From positions 17,140,457 through 17,204,456 of the forward strand of contig OY744610.1 in the NCBI GenBank assembly GCA_963556255.1: DNA of 64,000 nucleotides, written 5' to 3'. Under the pieces are notes generated by a model. That model made no database searches. It saw nothing but the letters and a program-made list of their open reading frames with translations, and was not told the DNA's origin. The number at the start of each line of letters is the position of its first letter. Position 1 is the first letter of the stretch. Origin of the DNA: Allolobophora icterica. Taxonomy: Eukaryota > Annelida > Clitellata > Crassiclitellata > Lumbricidae. A program made the position numbers and the translations under genes. Shown piece after piece: positions 53,609 to 62,912 of the stretch.

Positions 53609-55370
53609 AGCTACCTATCGCTTGCATGATGAGATGACTGTCATAACCTCTTAGATTGTGGAAGACCACTGGTACCTTACACTTATCTGGATATATTCGA
53701 AGTTTAAGGTTGCAGGCGTTGTGAGCGGCACCTCGGTACTTACCGGTAATGTGGCAGTGGTCGCGAACTCTATCCTCTTCGAGCGCTTCTCCGCAGATGT
53801 GACAATCGATAGCCTCGTGGAATGATTGGCGATCGGCCGCTGACATAACCATTTTAGCTGGGGTGGCCAGCCTTTGTTTGATAGAGGCCAGCTCGCCTTG
53901 TAGTCGTTGCAGGAACTCTTGCACGGCGTTCTCTCCACGATATAGCACCGGCTTCTTGGTGCGGCCATCGTATCGAACCACTATATAACAGAAGCTACAC
54001 GGTTTCTGCTCAGCTATCTGTCTGGTGTTGCTCTCACTGGGGTTCATGATTGCACCTTCGACTGGTATGTTTAGAGCCTCGAAGTCGGCGTAAATGATAT
54101 ACGGGACTCGCATCTGTTTGCGATGGTTCTGGAATTTGAGGATATTTTCATCCTCTTTCGGCATCTCAATTCGTTGAGGCTTCTGACTAATGCCCTGACA
54201 ATCTTCGATATGGGCATCCAGTAAGTCTTGTCTACAGAATATGTGTAGGCAGCGACGACATGGGTGTTTTTTGTTTTTGTCTTTGCTGTTTTGATTAAGA
54301 ATTCGACCAAGGTCTTTAATCCAGACGTAGTGGTAATTCACACCACTGACTAACAGTAGAAGATCGATATTATAGTCTCTATTGTTCTGCTTTGAGACAT
54401 AAATTGGATACAAAGCTTTATCCCACCCGAAGACTGAGACGCTTATATTTGGGTTCTGACGTTCGAACTTACCAATATCAGTGACCTTCACTGGAAATTC
54501 CATACCGTCGAAGTTTAGCTCGAGGAGGTGTGTACGATACTTAGTAGGGCGTTGAGGGTCCTTTTCTACTGGATACATTGCGCTTAGTATGGCCCACTCG
54601 AAGCATCGGTTATCTTTATTCTTTACATTAATAACCGTACGAGGGGGTATATACTTTGGTGTGGGAAAGTAGCTCTTACCTCGGAAAGGCTTATATCTTG
54701 CAAGACTGAGGTCTAGCGCCACGACCCGTCTCACCCTCCACCCCGATCCCTCATTGGTATACTCCTCGAGGAGTTTTAGTACTTCGGCCTTGGCCTTCCG
54801 AACAGCCCCTTGGATTTTACCCGCATTGGTAATTGGTTCTGCTTTGCTTCGAAAGTAGGTCGTAGTGGTAATAGTACCCGGGGTCGCGTTTCCATCGTAC
54901 AACATGTCGACGGTCGGTGCCAACTTTTCCAAATCAACAGTCAACACTTGCGAGTATTTCAAACCGCCATTTTTCAAGAGCTCTTCGTTTAGCTGCGACT
55001 CAATGTTGTGCTCCATTGCACTCAAGAAAGCCAACGCATCTCCCTCCAACCTGTGGTTAAGAGGTACTTCTGCACGGAAGTCTCTCAGATGCTGATTGGC
55101 TAGCTCTCTGTGTACTAGAAAGGGTGGTGGTCCACCTCTATCCTTCTTATTTAGGAGAGGGTCGAATTCTGCCAGAAGGGCTTTACGTTTTGCCCCTCTA
55201 TGCTTGCGCACTGGAGGAATTGGCCTTGGAAGCAGTGGCTGTAGTAAGCGCCTTTTGACTGCATCTGGGATAGGTTCGTCTAAGATATTCTGTAGAACAG
55301 CTCGAAGAGCTGGGGGACCAGTAAACTCACCCAGCAATTGTTCAATTTTTTCATTCGCAGACAATGCCAT
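53580..55370 (-). CDS. polB: DNA polymerase B, N-terminal part with exonuclease motifs (copy B)
   Basis: 596 residues. The N-terminal ~240 residues are element-specific, including the region where Polinton polymerases may carry a terminal-protein-like segment. A Cys-His finger (CRRCLHIFCRQDLLDAH) is followed by exonuclease motif I YADFEAL, an HNH-like cluster (HCHITGKYRGAAHNACN) and exonuclease motif II HNLRGYDSHL. The frame ends DEEN plus stop just after motif II, where the second frame takes over with a +1 shift. It is either a recent one-base indel, an assembly error, or translational frameshifting; the local GGAAAAC is not a canonical slippery site for this direction. Confidence 0.88.
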   Translation of the reverse strand: MALSANEKIEQLLGEFTGPPALRAVLQNILDEPIPDAVKRRLLQPLLPRPIPPVRKHRGAKRKALLAEFDPLLNKKDRGGPPPFLVHRELANQHLRDFRAEVPLNHRLEGDALAFLSAMEHNIESQLNEELLKNGGLKYSQVLTVDLEKLAPTVDMLYDGNATPGTITTTTYFRSKAEPITNAGKIQGAVRKAKAEVLKLLEEYTNEGSGWRVRRVVALDLSLARYKPFRGKSYFPTPKYIPPRTVINVKNKDNRCFEWAILSAMYPVEKDPQRPTKYRTHLLELNFDGMEFPVKVTDIGKFERQNPNISVSVFGWDKALYPIYVSKQNNRDYNIDLLLLVSGVNYHYVWIKDLGRILNQNSKDKNKKHPCRRCLHIFCRQDLLDAHIEDCQGISQKPQRIEMPKEDENILKFQNHRKQMRVPYIIYADFEALNIPVEGAIMNPSESNTRQIAEQKPCSFCYIVVRYDGRTKKPVLYRGENAVQEFLQRLQGELASIKQRLATPAKMVMSAADRQSFHEAIDCHICGEALEEDRVRDHCHITGKYRGAAHNACNLKLRIYPDKCKVPVVFHNLRGYDSHLIMQAIGSCEAAQDEEN

Positions 55371-55533
55371 AGTTATAAATTATTTTATACTACTGTGGCA
55401 AACTTTTCTTTAATATAATAATTATATCATTTGTTCAAAATGAAATTTTTGTCTACTGATATTCGATTGTCGCTTGCTCATCTGTATTAGCTCAATACAA
55501 TAACTATATCGTTTGTTCAAATGATTATTTTTT

Positions 55534-55809
55534 TTATTCTACTGATATATTTGATAGTCGCTTCCATTCCTTATTAAATTCACGGACTAACCCACCTCGT
55601 CGAGCTCTGAAATATTTAGCGAAATAACCACACTTCATACACTCACCCAAGCGGTTTTTGATACCCCTCCCACATTTAGCGCAGGGTTTTGTCCCGCAAC
55701 CGTTTCGCAGTCGTGCTAAATGCTTGAAACAGTACTCCCCAATGCATCTGTGACAGCAGAGAGTTGTTTTGCCTATCATAAGCCATTTGCAAAAGTTTTG
55801 CCCCAACAT
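55534..55809 (-). CDS. 91-aa Cys-rich zinc-finger-like protein
   Basis: A small basic protein with CCHRC, CGTKPCAKCG and CMKCG clusters, which look like two zinc ribbons or knuckles, followed by a basic tail (RARRGG). It starts upstream of polB, reads in the same direction and is flanked by AT-rich DNA. Copy A's equivalent is outside the window, so conservation cannot be checked. A regulator or nucleic-acid-binding protein is plausible from the composition only. Confidence 0.6.
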   Translation of the reverse strand: MLGQNFCKWLMIGKTTLCCHRCIGEYCFKHLARLRNGCGTKPCAKCGRGIKNRLGECMKCGYFAKYFRARRGGLVREFNKEWKRLSNISVE

Positions 55810-55960
55810 TATATTTTTATGTATACCACAACCTAATCATTTATTTAAATTGAAAAAATTCTGAACGACTTAAGATGCTTCTGCAGGAAGAGGCTCCTAG
55901 CTTAGTGTGACACTGTGACACTTGTGACTGATAATATCGTCACACTGTGAAAATGGTCAC

Positions 55961-56055
55961 AAAAAGAGTTGCCGAGTCAAAGCAAAGACCAGATGGTGGC
56001 AGAACTAATCAAGAAACTAACCAGCACTGGGACTTGCCCGCGAACCTCAAAATAA
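55961..56055 (+). pseudogene. Duplicated 3' end of the 201-aa gene inside the right terminal repeat
   Basis: The inner 95 bp of the right repeat encode the last ~31 residues of the 201-aa protein (ELPSQSKDQMVAEL onward, ending PRTSK plus stop) with no upstream part of the gene. It differs from the real 3' end at about six bases. Confidence 0.85.
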
Positions 56056-56481
56056 AAGTTTTCGTCGTAGGTGGTTGGAGTAGTGAGTCTGTAATTCCTA
56101 GCGCACCACCGCCGTACGATTAGGGGGCTATAATTTTTACTGGCACACTCCAATGGTTTGGGCCGGCCTCGTGGGAGGTTCTCGGCCGGCAGCAAACGAC
56201 ACTTTTACGGTTTGATGTGTTAAGGCACATTTTTTTGTTTTTTGACTGAATTTAAAGCGGCTCGGCTTGAAGGTTTTTGGTGGTGCAATTCGTACACCAA
56301 AAAAAGATTTGTTATAGAGTCCACACACTCTCTGGAGGCCTAGATGGTATAGACCGGCATCCTCTTAATTCAATGAAAAAACGGAGTGGTGGGGACAAAA
56401 AAAATTGTGGGGGTGGAGGCCGTCCCCCAGTATTTTGACGGAATAACGGGGGTGCGCCAAAGCCCGTATTGGTCATCTACT
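55961..56481. repeat. Right terminal inverted repeat, 521 bp
   Basis: Inverse of 39679-40199, ending GGTCATCTACT and followed by TAGGTG. Confidence 0.95.
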
Positions 56482-56487
56482 TAGGTG
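56482..56487. repeat. Target-site duplication TAGGTG, right copy
   Basis: Matches 39673-39678 and abuts the right terminal repeat. Confidence 0.95.
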
Positions 56488-56581
56488 AGATCTACGCTGG
56501 TAAGACTCTCCAGAAGACTCTCTTCGACCAAAACGGTGTGATTATGAATCTCACAGTATGTATTACTTTGGCAATATAGCA
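56488..56581 (+). pseudogene. Last codons of the interrupted I-like LINE
   Basis: Removing the element and one TAGGTG restores a continuous reading frame: the codons before the insertion encode VVRIIG and those after encode EIYAGKTLQKTLFDQNG, ending with TAG near 56581. This dates the LINE before the element. Confidence 0.75.
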
Positions 56582-57465
56582 TAAATGTAGTTATACTCAC
56601 ACACAAATGTTTTCCTAACATAATATTAAAATAACCTCTTGTGTAAATACAGTGTATATAAAGCTTTGATGCGCATCGTTTAAATAACCAATAAATCCCC
56701 TAAAATATATAAAAATTACAAAAAACTTATATTTAAAAAATAATGTAACTATTTCAAGTAGTGTTGTAGATAACGGAAGCAACAGAAAACAGTGCAACCT
56801 AAGAAACCGCTTGAAGGTGCGAATCTGAAAACAACTCGTAAGATCTCAGCAAGATTTCTCGTGCTGAAACTTATAGAAAGTTTATAAAAACATCCACCAC
56901 AAAATCAACAAAAAGGGACGACGTCACAGACCATTGCTGTCATAAGACGTCCCTAAAAACATTCATTCTCCCTTCCACTCGCCAAATAACATGGACGAGG
57001 TTGAGTCACAGATAGGGAAGGTTATGCTACTGATCTCCAGCTACAGATATATACTGTAGGCCTAACTTTCATTTTAACTCCGATTTTCTTTACACATGAA
57101 CAAACGTTATTTGCTTTGTAATCTTTCTCGTTGCATTCCATTAAAAAAAATTTAATCTCTTTTCAATGCATTCTATTAAATACATTAAATTTGTATTATT
57201 ATACTTCTTGTCAGCGCTCTTTTGCCGGGTGCTCATTTGTCGGGGTGACATCATCGTAACATCACCGTGGTAGAAAAGGGGCGCGATGAGAAGATGAGAA
57301 GAGAAGCAATTTTTCAAGGTGCGGATCGCTTTGGTCGAATTTTATGTTCCATAAGTAATGTTCTTGAAAACTCAACTCCTACATTTAAGATGCCTAAAAT
57401 TAAAATCTGTATGCAGAAAATACTGATAAAAACATTTGCTTTAGATAGTTTTGAAAGTAAAAAAA
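56582..57465. other. No gene recognised
   Basis: AT-rich DNA, partly the presumed LINE 3' untranslated region. Short frames only. Confidence 0.4.
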
Positions 57466-57469
57466 AGTG

Positions 57470-57545
57470 TTGCGGGATAGTGTAATGGTTAACGCGCAGG
57501 AACTCAGATAGCCTGGGATTCAAAACCAGGCTAGGCAGAAATTTT
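57470..57545 (+). tRNA. tRNA-like pseudogene or SINE head
   Basis: GCGGGATAGTGTAATGGTTAACGC resembles a tRNA 5' part with box A, and AGCCTGG-GATTCAAAA-CCAGGCT forms a 7-bp T-arm-like stem. The acceptor stem does not pair properly and box B is imperfect, so it is not a functional tRNA. Probably a SINE fragment; a hAT MITE follows at 15 bp. Confidence 0.45.
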
Positions 57546-57560
57546 TTCGTGCGATTAGAG

Positions 57561-57876
57561 CAGTGGTTCTCAACCTGTGGTCCGCGGAACACATGTGTGG
57601 TCCGCGGCCATCTGCCTGGTGGTCCGCGAGCAAGGTCAACAATTTAGATTTTTTACAATTAAAAGTATGCAAACAGACAAATTTTGTCAATTATTAAAAT
57701 TTAGAATTGGCTAGATGGCAGTATGAAACTAATAATGCGAGGATTTATGGCAAAAATTTATTTTGTATTAATTTGCTTTTGGCAAATTAATTTGCTTTTG
57801 CTTTTTAGTGGTGGTCCGCGACCGAGACACAAAATTTATAAGTGTTCCTCGAGTCCTAAAAGGTTGAGAACCGCTG
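57561..57876. mobile_element. hAT-type MITE, 316 bp
   Basis: Ends CAGTGGTTCTCAACCTGTGG and, inverted, CAGCGGTTCTCAACCTTTT, with the perfect 8-bp duplication GATTAGAG (57553-57560 and 57877-57884). Four GTGGTCCGCG motifs lie inside. There is no transposase. Confidence 0.9.
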
Positions 57877-57920
57877 GATTAGAGAATCCAGCTAAAATTT
57901 CGTACATGAAGCGTGTATAC

Positions 57921-58110
57921 TGTCAATCAACCAATCAATCGAAATTCATATAGCGCCCCTTAGGTCTCTACTCAGAGCTCTCAATGTCAGTGAGAAGACC
58001 AGGTGGCTAGGAAAAGGAATGAGTTTCCGCTCTTATATGATGCCGAGGCAAAGAAAGTGCGATCGGTAACACATACCTTCCTCTCAGGGACTGCTTTATG
58101 GATCTGATCT
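57921..58110 (-). mobile_element. SINE-like repeat (TATAGCGCC family)
   Basis: (CAAT)n-like start, then AAATTCATATAGCGCCCCTTAGG and TCTACTCAGAGCTCTC. Same end as the repeats at 19595, 26230, 27840 and 35165. Confidence 0.55.
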
Positions 58111-58266
58111 TCTTTTCAAGATAAAGTCGTAACATACCAAAATATTAGGTAATAATATATAGGCCGTAACACAGGGCTAATATCATCGTTTTAAAGAGGT
58201 TCTTCTTTAGCCATTCGCTGACATTCGGTCTAAGCTGTTATATATTGATTAATTTTGTCAGCTAGT

Positions 58267-58267
58267 T

Positions 58268-58327
<60 letters not shown>
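58267..58327. repeat. (TA)n microsatellite, left of LTR element
   Basis: About 60 bp of TA repeats that continue at 62170-62198. The LTR element inserted into one original tract. Confidence 0.9.
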
Positions 58328-58332
<5 letters not shown>

Positions 58333-58811
58333 GGAGTTGGCCTTCAGCCATCCCGCCATTATCATCCTCACGTGCACTTTCTAACCTTAGTTAAGACGCA
58401 CCTCGTTTGAAGCTAAATGTATATAGGATGGTCTCGTTGACTATATATAGCAGTGTTCTTGTGTCTACAGGGAGACCGGTTTTAGTTAAGTAAGGCGTAA
58501 GACGTGCACTGGTTGTGTCACGCATTGTAAGTACCCTTTTGTGGTCGTTTTCAGAGAGTGTACCCTACGTGGTCGCTACTCATGTTTAATTGCCGGTTCT
58601 CGAGTTGTATCTTCCTTTGTGGAGTTTGTGCAGGCGTCTTCTCGGAGAGTCTGTCTTTTGACGTTTCGTTTGTCTTGTATGTGTGAGTATCGTTTCAATT
58701 ATGTACATAGTGTAAATATACGTTTTATCAATATTGCGAAAGTCTTCGTTTTTCTTGTCATTTCTCGTATCATTCTAACTCACATTTCACCTCTAGACTA
58801 ACAAGCTAACA
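58328..58811 (+). repeat. 5' LTR, 484 bp
   Basis: TG...CA ends; includes CTATATATAGCAG, probably the TATA box. A spurious 86-codon frame recurs in both LTRs. Confidence 0.93.
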
Positions 58812-58813
58812 TA

Positions 58814-58831
58814 TGGGGGCTCGTCCTAAAA
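58814..58831 (+). promoter_or_regulatory. Primer-binding site, proline-tRNA type
   Basis: TGGGGGCTCGTCC matches the 3' end complement of tRNA-Pro, the primer used by gammaretroviruses; the last five bases differ. Confidence 0.65.
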
Positions 58832-58937
58832 ATTCACCGTTTTCCGTTTTGTAAAATTGGAAATTGGGTCTGCGTATTTGCGTATGTGACGATTTCTTTG
58901 GAAGTTGTACACGTTTTTGTGCATACGACTTTGTATC

Positions 58938-59527
58938 ATGGCTACATTTGGGTCTGATACATCGGCAACCGCTTCTCCGGTTGGGAGTGTCCTTCACTCT
59001 CCGGTGACTAAGCCTTTGAGTTTGGACGACGTCTTAGATATGTCGGCTGACGAATTAAGGCTTGAATTAGAGAAATTAGATCAGGACACTAGAGGCATGA
59101 GTAAGACTCAAATGCAGAAAATTCTTGCTAAATTTGTAACGCAGGAAAAAAAGTGTTCGATTTTGGAGTAGAAAAGACTGAATTGATGAAGTTAGATAGT
59201 GACAGAGAATTTCAATTGGAGAAATTGAGAATGGAAGACAAAAGGCAAGAACGAGAGGCTGAAGACAAAAGGCGAGAACGAGAGGCTGAAGACAGAAAGC
59301 GAGAACGAGAGGCTGAAGACAGAAAGCAAGAACGAGAGGCTGAAGACAGAAAGGCTGAATTGCAGGAAAAATTGAAGATGGAGGAAAGAGAACGAGTGAG
59401 GAGAGCAGAGGGTGAAGACAAAGAGAGGCAGAGACAATATGAGTTAGAGCTAAAGCGCATCGAGGCTAAGGTTTTGAACCCAGGTCCCGAACAGGACAAA
59501 GATGTGAAGGTGCGTTTAATGACTTGA
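58938..59527 (+). pseudogene. Gag N-terminal part, frameshifted, with 9-residue coiled-coil repeats
   Basis: The first frame (58938-59171, MATFGSDTSATA..) passes by frameshift into a second (about 59150-59527) made of four to five 27-nt repeats encoding EREAEDRK-type units, a predicted single coiled coil. It ends before the capsid domain, most of which is deleted. Confidence 0.6.
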
Positions 59528-59892
59528 CTAAGGCCTTTGAAGTCTTTAAACTTGAGCAATTTGTGACTTGCTTGCCCGTTGAAATCCATAGATGGATAAT
59601 TGACAAAAAGCCCGCGACAGTTTCAGACGCCGCGAAGTTGGCAGACGAATTTGCTATTCTATATAAGCCTTTCCCTGCGCATGCTTCTGTCTTACATTCG
59701 AAAGATGAAAAACGGGAAACTTTTGGATTTGGTCGTGATTCGGGTCGTGGAGCTAAAACTCTTTGGTCGCCGAAAAATTTTCGTAAAGAGGGCCAATTTC
59801 AATTTCACAAGTCATGGGAGTCCCAGATTGTTTGTACTTACTGCGGTCTAATCATGGGGTTTCTTCATGTTACAAATTACATCCAGAATTGA
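59524..59892 (+). pseudogene. Gag C-terminal remnant with zinc-knuckle half
   Basis: It reads FEVFKLEQFVTCLPVEIHR and DAAKLADEFAILY, the SCAN-like C-terminal capsid segment of some metavirus Gag proteins, then VCTYCGL, the first half of a CCHC knuckle. The second half (SSCYKLHPEL) is in the next frame (59814 on). Confidence 0.65.
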
Positions 59893-61517
59893 GGCCAAAA
59901 CGGGATTTCGCTGCTCAGCAGAACGCCAGTCCTAAGAATGTAGAATTGGTCATGGGCGTAGATATGTCTGTACAAGTGAAGGATGGGCCGACTAAAATGG
60001 TCGACGCTGGCTACTTGTCATTCTGTTCGTCTGGCTATGTGTATACGCCCACTGGACTTTCTCGCAATATTGTTGTGTTAAGAGATACTGGTTCTTTGCA
60101 AAGCTTGGCTAGCAAGGAATTATTGCATGCTAATGAGTTCTGTTACACCGGTGAGGTTCGCCTTATTAGAGGTATCTCGGGTGTCACGCTTCGAGTTCCT
60201 TTGGTTGAAATTCGAGTTGAGTCTAAATTTGCTAACGGCACTATCTTATGTGGGTTGGTAGACCATTTGCCACCTGGCATTCACGTTCTAATTGGTAACG
60301 ACTTGGATAGTCCACAAGATCAGATAAATGTGGGAGTGACTACGCGCGCTCAAGTTAAATTGACCGATTCTGGCTCTTTACCTGTGTCGCATACTCCGTC
60401 TGTAGAAGATAAGTCTGCTGATGTAAATGTGCAGTTAGACGTAGACTTGAGTGCCATATTCAAAGAGTCTACTGCAGTGCATGCTGATTTAACCAATGTA
60501 GAGTCGCGTGTTGATTGTACGCCTACAATTGATGTCGGTTTGGTTGTGCCTGCATGTGTGAATGTGTCTGAGTCGCCTAAATTAGAAGAGGTAGTCGCAA
60601 ATAGTCCCTTGGATTTTGTGCAACGGGATGAATTGCTGGGTATGCCTAGTACGTTTAAGGGTGTGTTTAGCGATGTACCTGGCAAGACTTCACTTATTGC
60701 ACACCGTATTGAGTTGATACCTGATGCACGACCAGTACGACAGACAGCCTATCGGTTGCATCCTGAGCGTATGGCACAGGTAGACAAAGAGATTACAGGT
60801 CTAGTTGAAGAAGGCATTGTAGAGGAATCCGAAAGTGCGTGGGCTTCGCCTATAGTACTTGTACCTAAATCGGATGGGTCTCTGCGGCTGTGCACAGACT
60901 TTCGTAAGTTGAATGCGCTTACGGTAGCCGATCCTGAAAATAAGAAGCAGGTTCAGTCTTTTCTGGGTTTGGCTGGTTATTACCGCAAGTTTCTGTCGCA
61001 TTACTCTCAGTTAACGTTACCTCTTACTTTGTTACTTAAGAAAGGTCACCGGTTTACTTGGTCTCCTGAGGCTGAGAATGCATTCATTGATTTGAAGTCT
61101 AGGATGGCTTCGCGGCCTATACTTAAACCGCCAGATTTTGACAAACCTTTTTATTTGGCTGTAGATGCTTCGTACTTCTGTTTGGGAGGTTGTTTGTTTC
61201 AGATAACGGACGAGATTGAACATCCAGTCTGCTACCTGAGTCGGAAGTTGAGTTCGGCTGAAGTACGCTATTCGACCATTGAGAAGGAGGCACTTGCGCT
61301 GGTGGTCGGTGTACGCGCGTTCAGCGTGTACTTTGGTTCCGCTCCAGTGGTTGTCTATACGGACCATAGCCCACTTCAGTTCATAAATCGCATGGCTCCT
61401 TCGAATGCGAAACTTTTGCGATGGAGTCTTGAACTCCAACAATATTCCTTGAACATTAAGCATCGGCGTGGTCGAGACAATGTGTTACCAGACATATTAA
61501 GTCGCCCCTCAGTTTAA
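59814..61517 (+). pseudogene. Pol: retropepsin, RT with deleted core, RNase H
   Basis: 567 open codons. The aspartic protease has VVLRDTGSLQSLAS. The RT N-terminus shows HRIELIPDARPVRQ, ESAWASPIVLVPKSDG and LCTDFRKLNALT, then joins directly to ENKKQVQSFLGLAGYYRKF; about 130 residues, including the catalytic YxDD, are missing in frame. RNase H follows with AVDAS, EKEALALV and YTDHSPLQF, ending in the typical NVLPDILSR. The frame stops there with no integrase. The protein cannot act as reverse transcriptase. Confidence 0.88.
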
Positions 61518-61685
61518 ATGTGCGAACTGTCCTTATATTTCTACGGACTGTCAGTCTCTTTTGTTACGCCTTCGTGGACTGTTATGTTGTTGAACTTTCG
61601 AGATTGTTTATATTCATGTACATTTGTAGTTATTGCATGGTCGGAAACACTCTTAATGTTTCCTCTTTTTCGTTGTCGGGGGGTC

Positions 61686-62165
61686 TGTTGGGAGTTGGCC
61701 TTCAGCCATCCCGCCATTATCATCCTCACGTGCACTTTCTAACCTTAGTTAAGACGCACCTCGTTTGAAGCTAAATGTATATAGGATGGTCTCGTTGACT
61801 ATATATAGCAGTGTTCTTGTGTCTACAGGGAGACCGGTTTTAGTTAAGTAAGGCGTAAGACGTGCACTGGTTGTGTCACGCATTGTAAGTACCCTTTTGT
61901 GGTCGTTTTCAGAGAGTGTACCCTACGTGGTCGCTACTCATGTTTAATTGCCGGTTCTCGAGTTGTATCTTCCTTTGTGGAGTTTGTGCAGGCGTCTTCT
62001 CGGAGAGTCTGTCTTTTGACGTTTCGTTTGTCTTGTATGTGTGAGTATCGTTTCAATTATGTACATAGTGTAAATATACGTTTTATCAATATTGCGAAAG
62101 TCTTCGTTTTTCTTGTCATTTCTCGTATCATTCTAACTCACATTTCACCTCTAGACTAACAAGCT

Positions 62166-62169
<4 letters not shown>
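61686..62169 (+). repeat. 3' LTR, 484 bp
   Basis: Same length as, and no seen difference from, the 5' LTR; preceded by a CGGGGGG polypurine-like stretch. Confidence 0.93.
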
Positions 62170-62198
<29 letters not shown>

Positions 62199-62202
<4 letters not shown>

Positions 62203-62564
62203 CATGTAACCCATGAACAGAACACATGACTAATAGAGGATGGGCTCTAAGGTCCAATAGTATAAACAGAAATGACAGGAGTGTTCGAGTCAGACTGGAA
62301 TTAGGAGTTCATGTTAGCGTCCAGTCTCGCTGTGTAACTTTCTAGATCTCCTATAAGGAGGATCACTTGTAATGCGTTATAAGCCAGGCGTTAAAGTCTA
62401 GGTTAGACTTGCTGGTGATTAGGGCAGACGTGCCAGAAGTTTCGTATGCCGTGGTTTTGTTCTTGTCTGTGAACTTTCTTCTTATTTTATCTTTCGGACA
62501 GAAAGGTATATTTTTGTTTTGCTTGTACATAGTTAGTTTAGTGTAAATAAACTAACTATGTACA
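62199..62564. mobile_element. Possible solo LTR of another family
   Basis: It starts TGTTGCATG right after (TA)n and ends with a perfect 17-bp inverted repeat (62524-62540 and 62548-62564) finishing in TGTACA. No target duplication is visible, so the call is weak. Confidence 0.3.
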
Positions 62565-62586
62565 GTGAGAAGACCAGGTGTTATAT

Positions 62587-62870
62587 CATGCACACCGTGT
62601 ATGAAGCTAGAGTCTTGGTCAATATCACGCATTTGACCAATCCTAGGTTCAAAAACCATGCACACCGTGCACGAAGCTATAGGCCAGGTCAATACCGCGC
62701 ATTTGACCAATCCTAGGTCCAAATCGCCTCCTACTAGGTTCAAAAACAGTTTTTATCCTATAGCAAAGGATAAAAAATCTTCGGCGTGCACAAACCTATA
62801 GACGTGGGTAAAATAAAATCAACCAATAACTAAGTAAAAGGCTAATCCGGCGTGCACGAGCCTATAGACC
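62587..62870. repeat. 70-bp tandem repeat and related motifs
   Basis: Two 70-bp units begin at 62587 and 62657 with CATGCACACCGTG and contain CATTTGACCAATCCTAGGT. GGCGTGCAC..CCTATAGAC recurs at about 62781 and 62850. Confidence 0.75.
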
Positions 62871-62912
62871 GCTGGCTCATCCTGAAACTCCCCGTAGTAT
62901 CCCAGATTCATC

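Larger units (their letters stand above)
39679..56481 (-). mobile_element. Complete Polinton/adintovirus-type element, copy B (16.8 kb)
   Basis: 16,803 bp with 521-bp terminal inverted repeats starting AGTAGATGACC and flanked by the 6-bp duplication TAGGTG. It encodes protein-primed PolB, integrase, PLA2 protein, packaging ATPase, penton, pVI-like, major capsid, membrane protein, protease, fibre, and 181-, 201- and 91-aa unknowns. All appear intact except PolB, which is divided between two frames. A 1.3-kb low-complexity insert lies between the ATPase and the 370-aa gene. PolB, integrase, A32-like ATPase, adenain-like protease and jelly-roll capsid genes support an adintovirus/Polinton that could have formed virions when integrated. 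Confidence 0.96.
58328..62169 (+). mobile_element. Ty3/gypsy-type LTR retrotransposon, internally deleted
   Basis: 3,842 bp with two 484-bp LTRs (58328-58811, 61686-62169) that look identical, beginning TGTTGGGAG and ending AGCTAACA, flanked by ATAT within (TA)n. The primer-binding site follows the left LTR. Gag is in pieces, the protease and RT start are present, the RT core is deleted in frame, RNase H is present and no integrase is found. A recent, non-autonomous insertion. Confidence 0.93.

Noticed and set aside
57470..57545. Functional tRNA gene
   Set aside because: The acceptor stem does not pair and box B is imperfect.
62563..62580. Shared GTGAGAAGACCAGGTG with 57988 as target duplication or recombination footprint
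   Set aside because: Only about 16 bases match and no element boundary coincides at both places.
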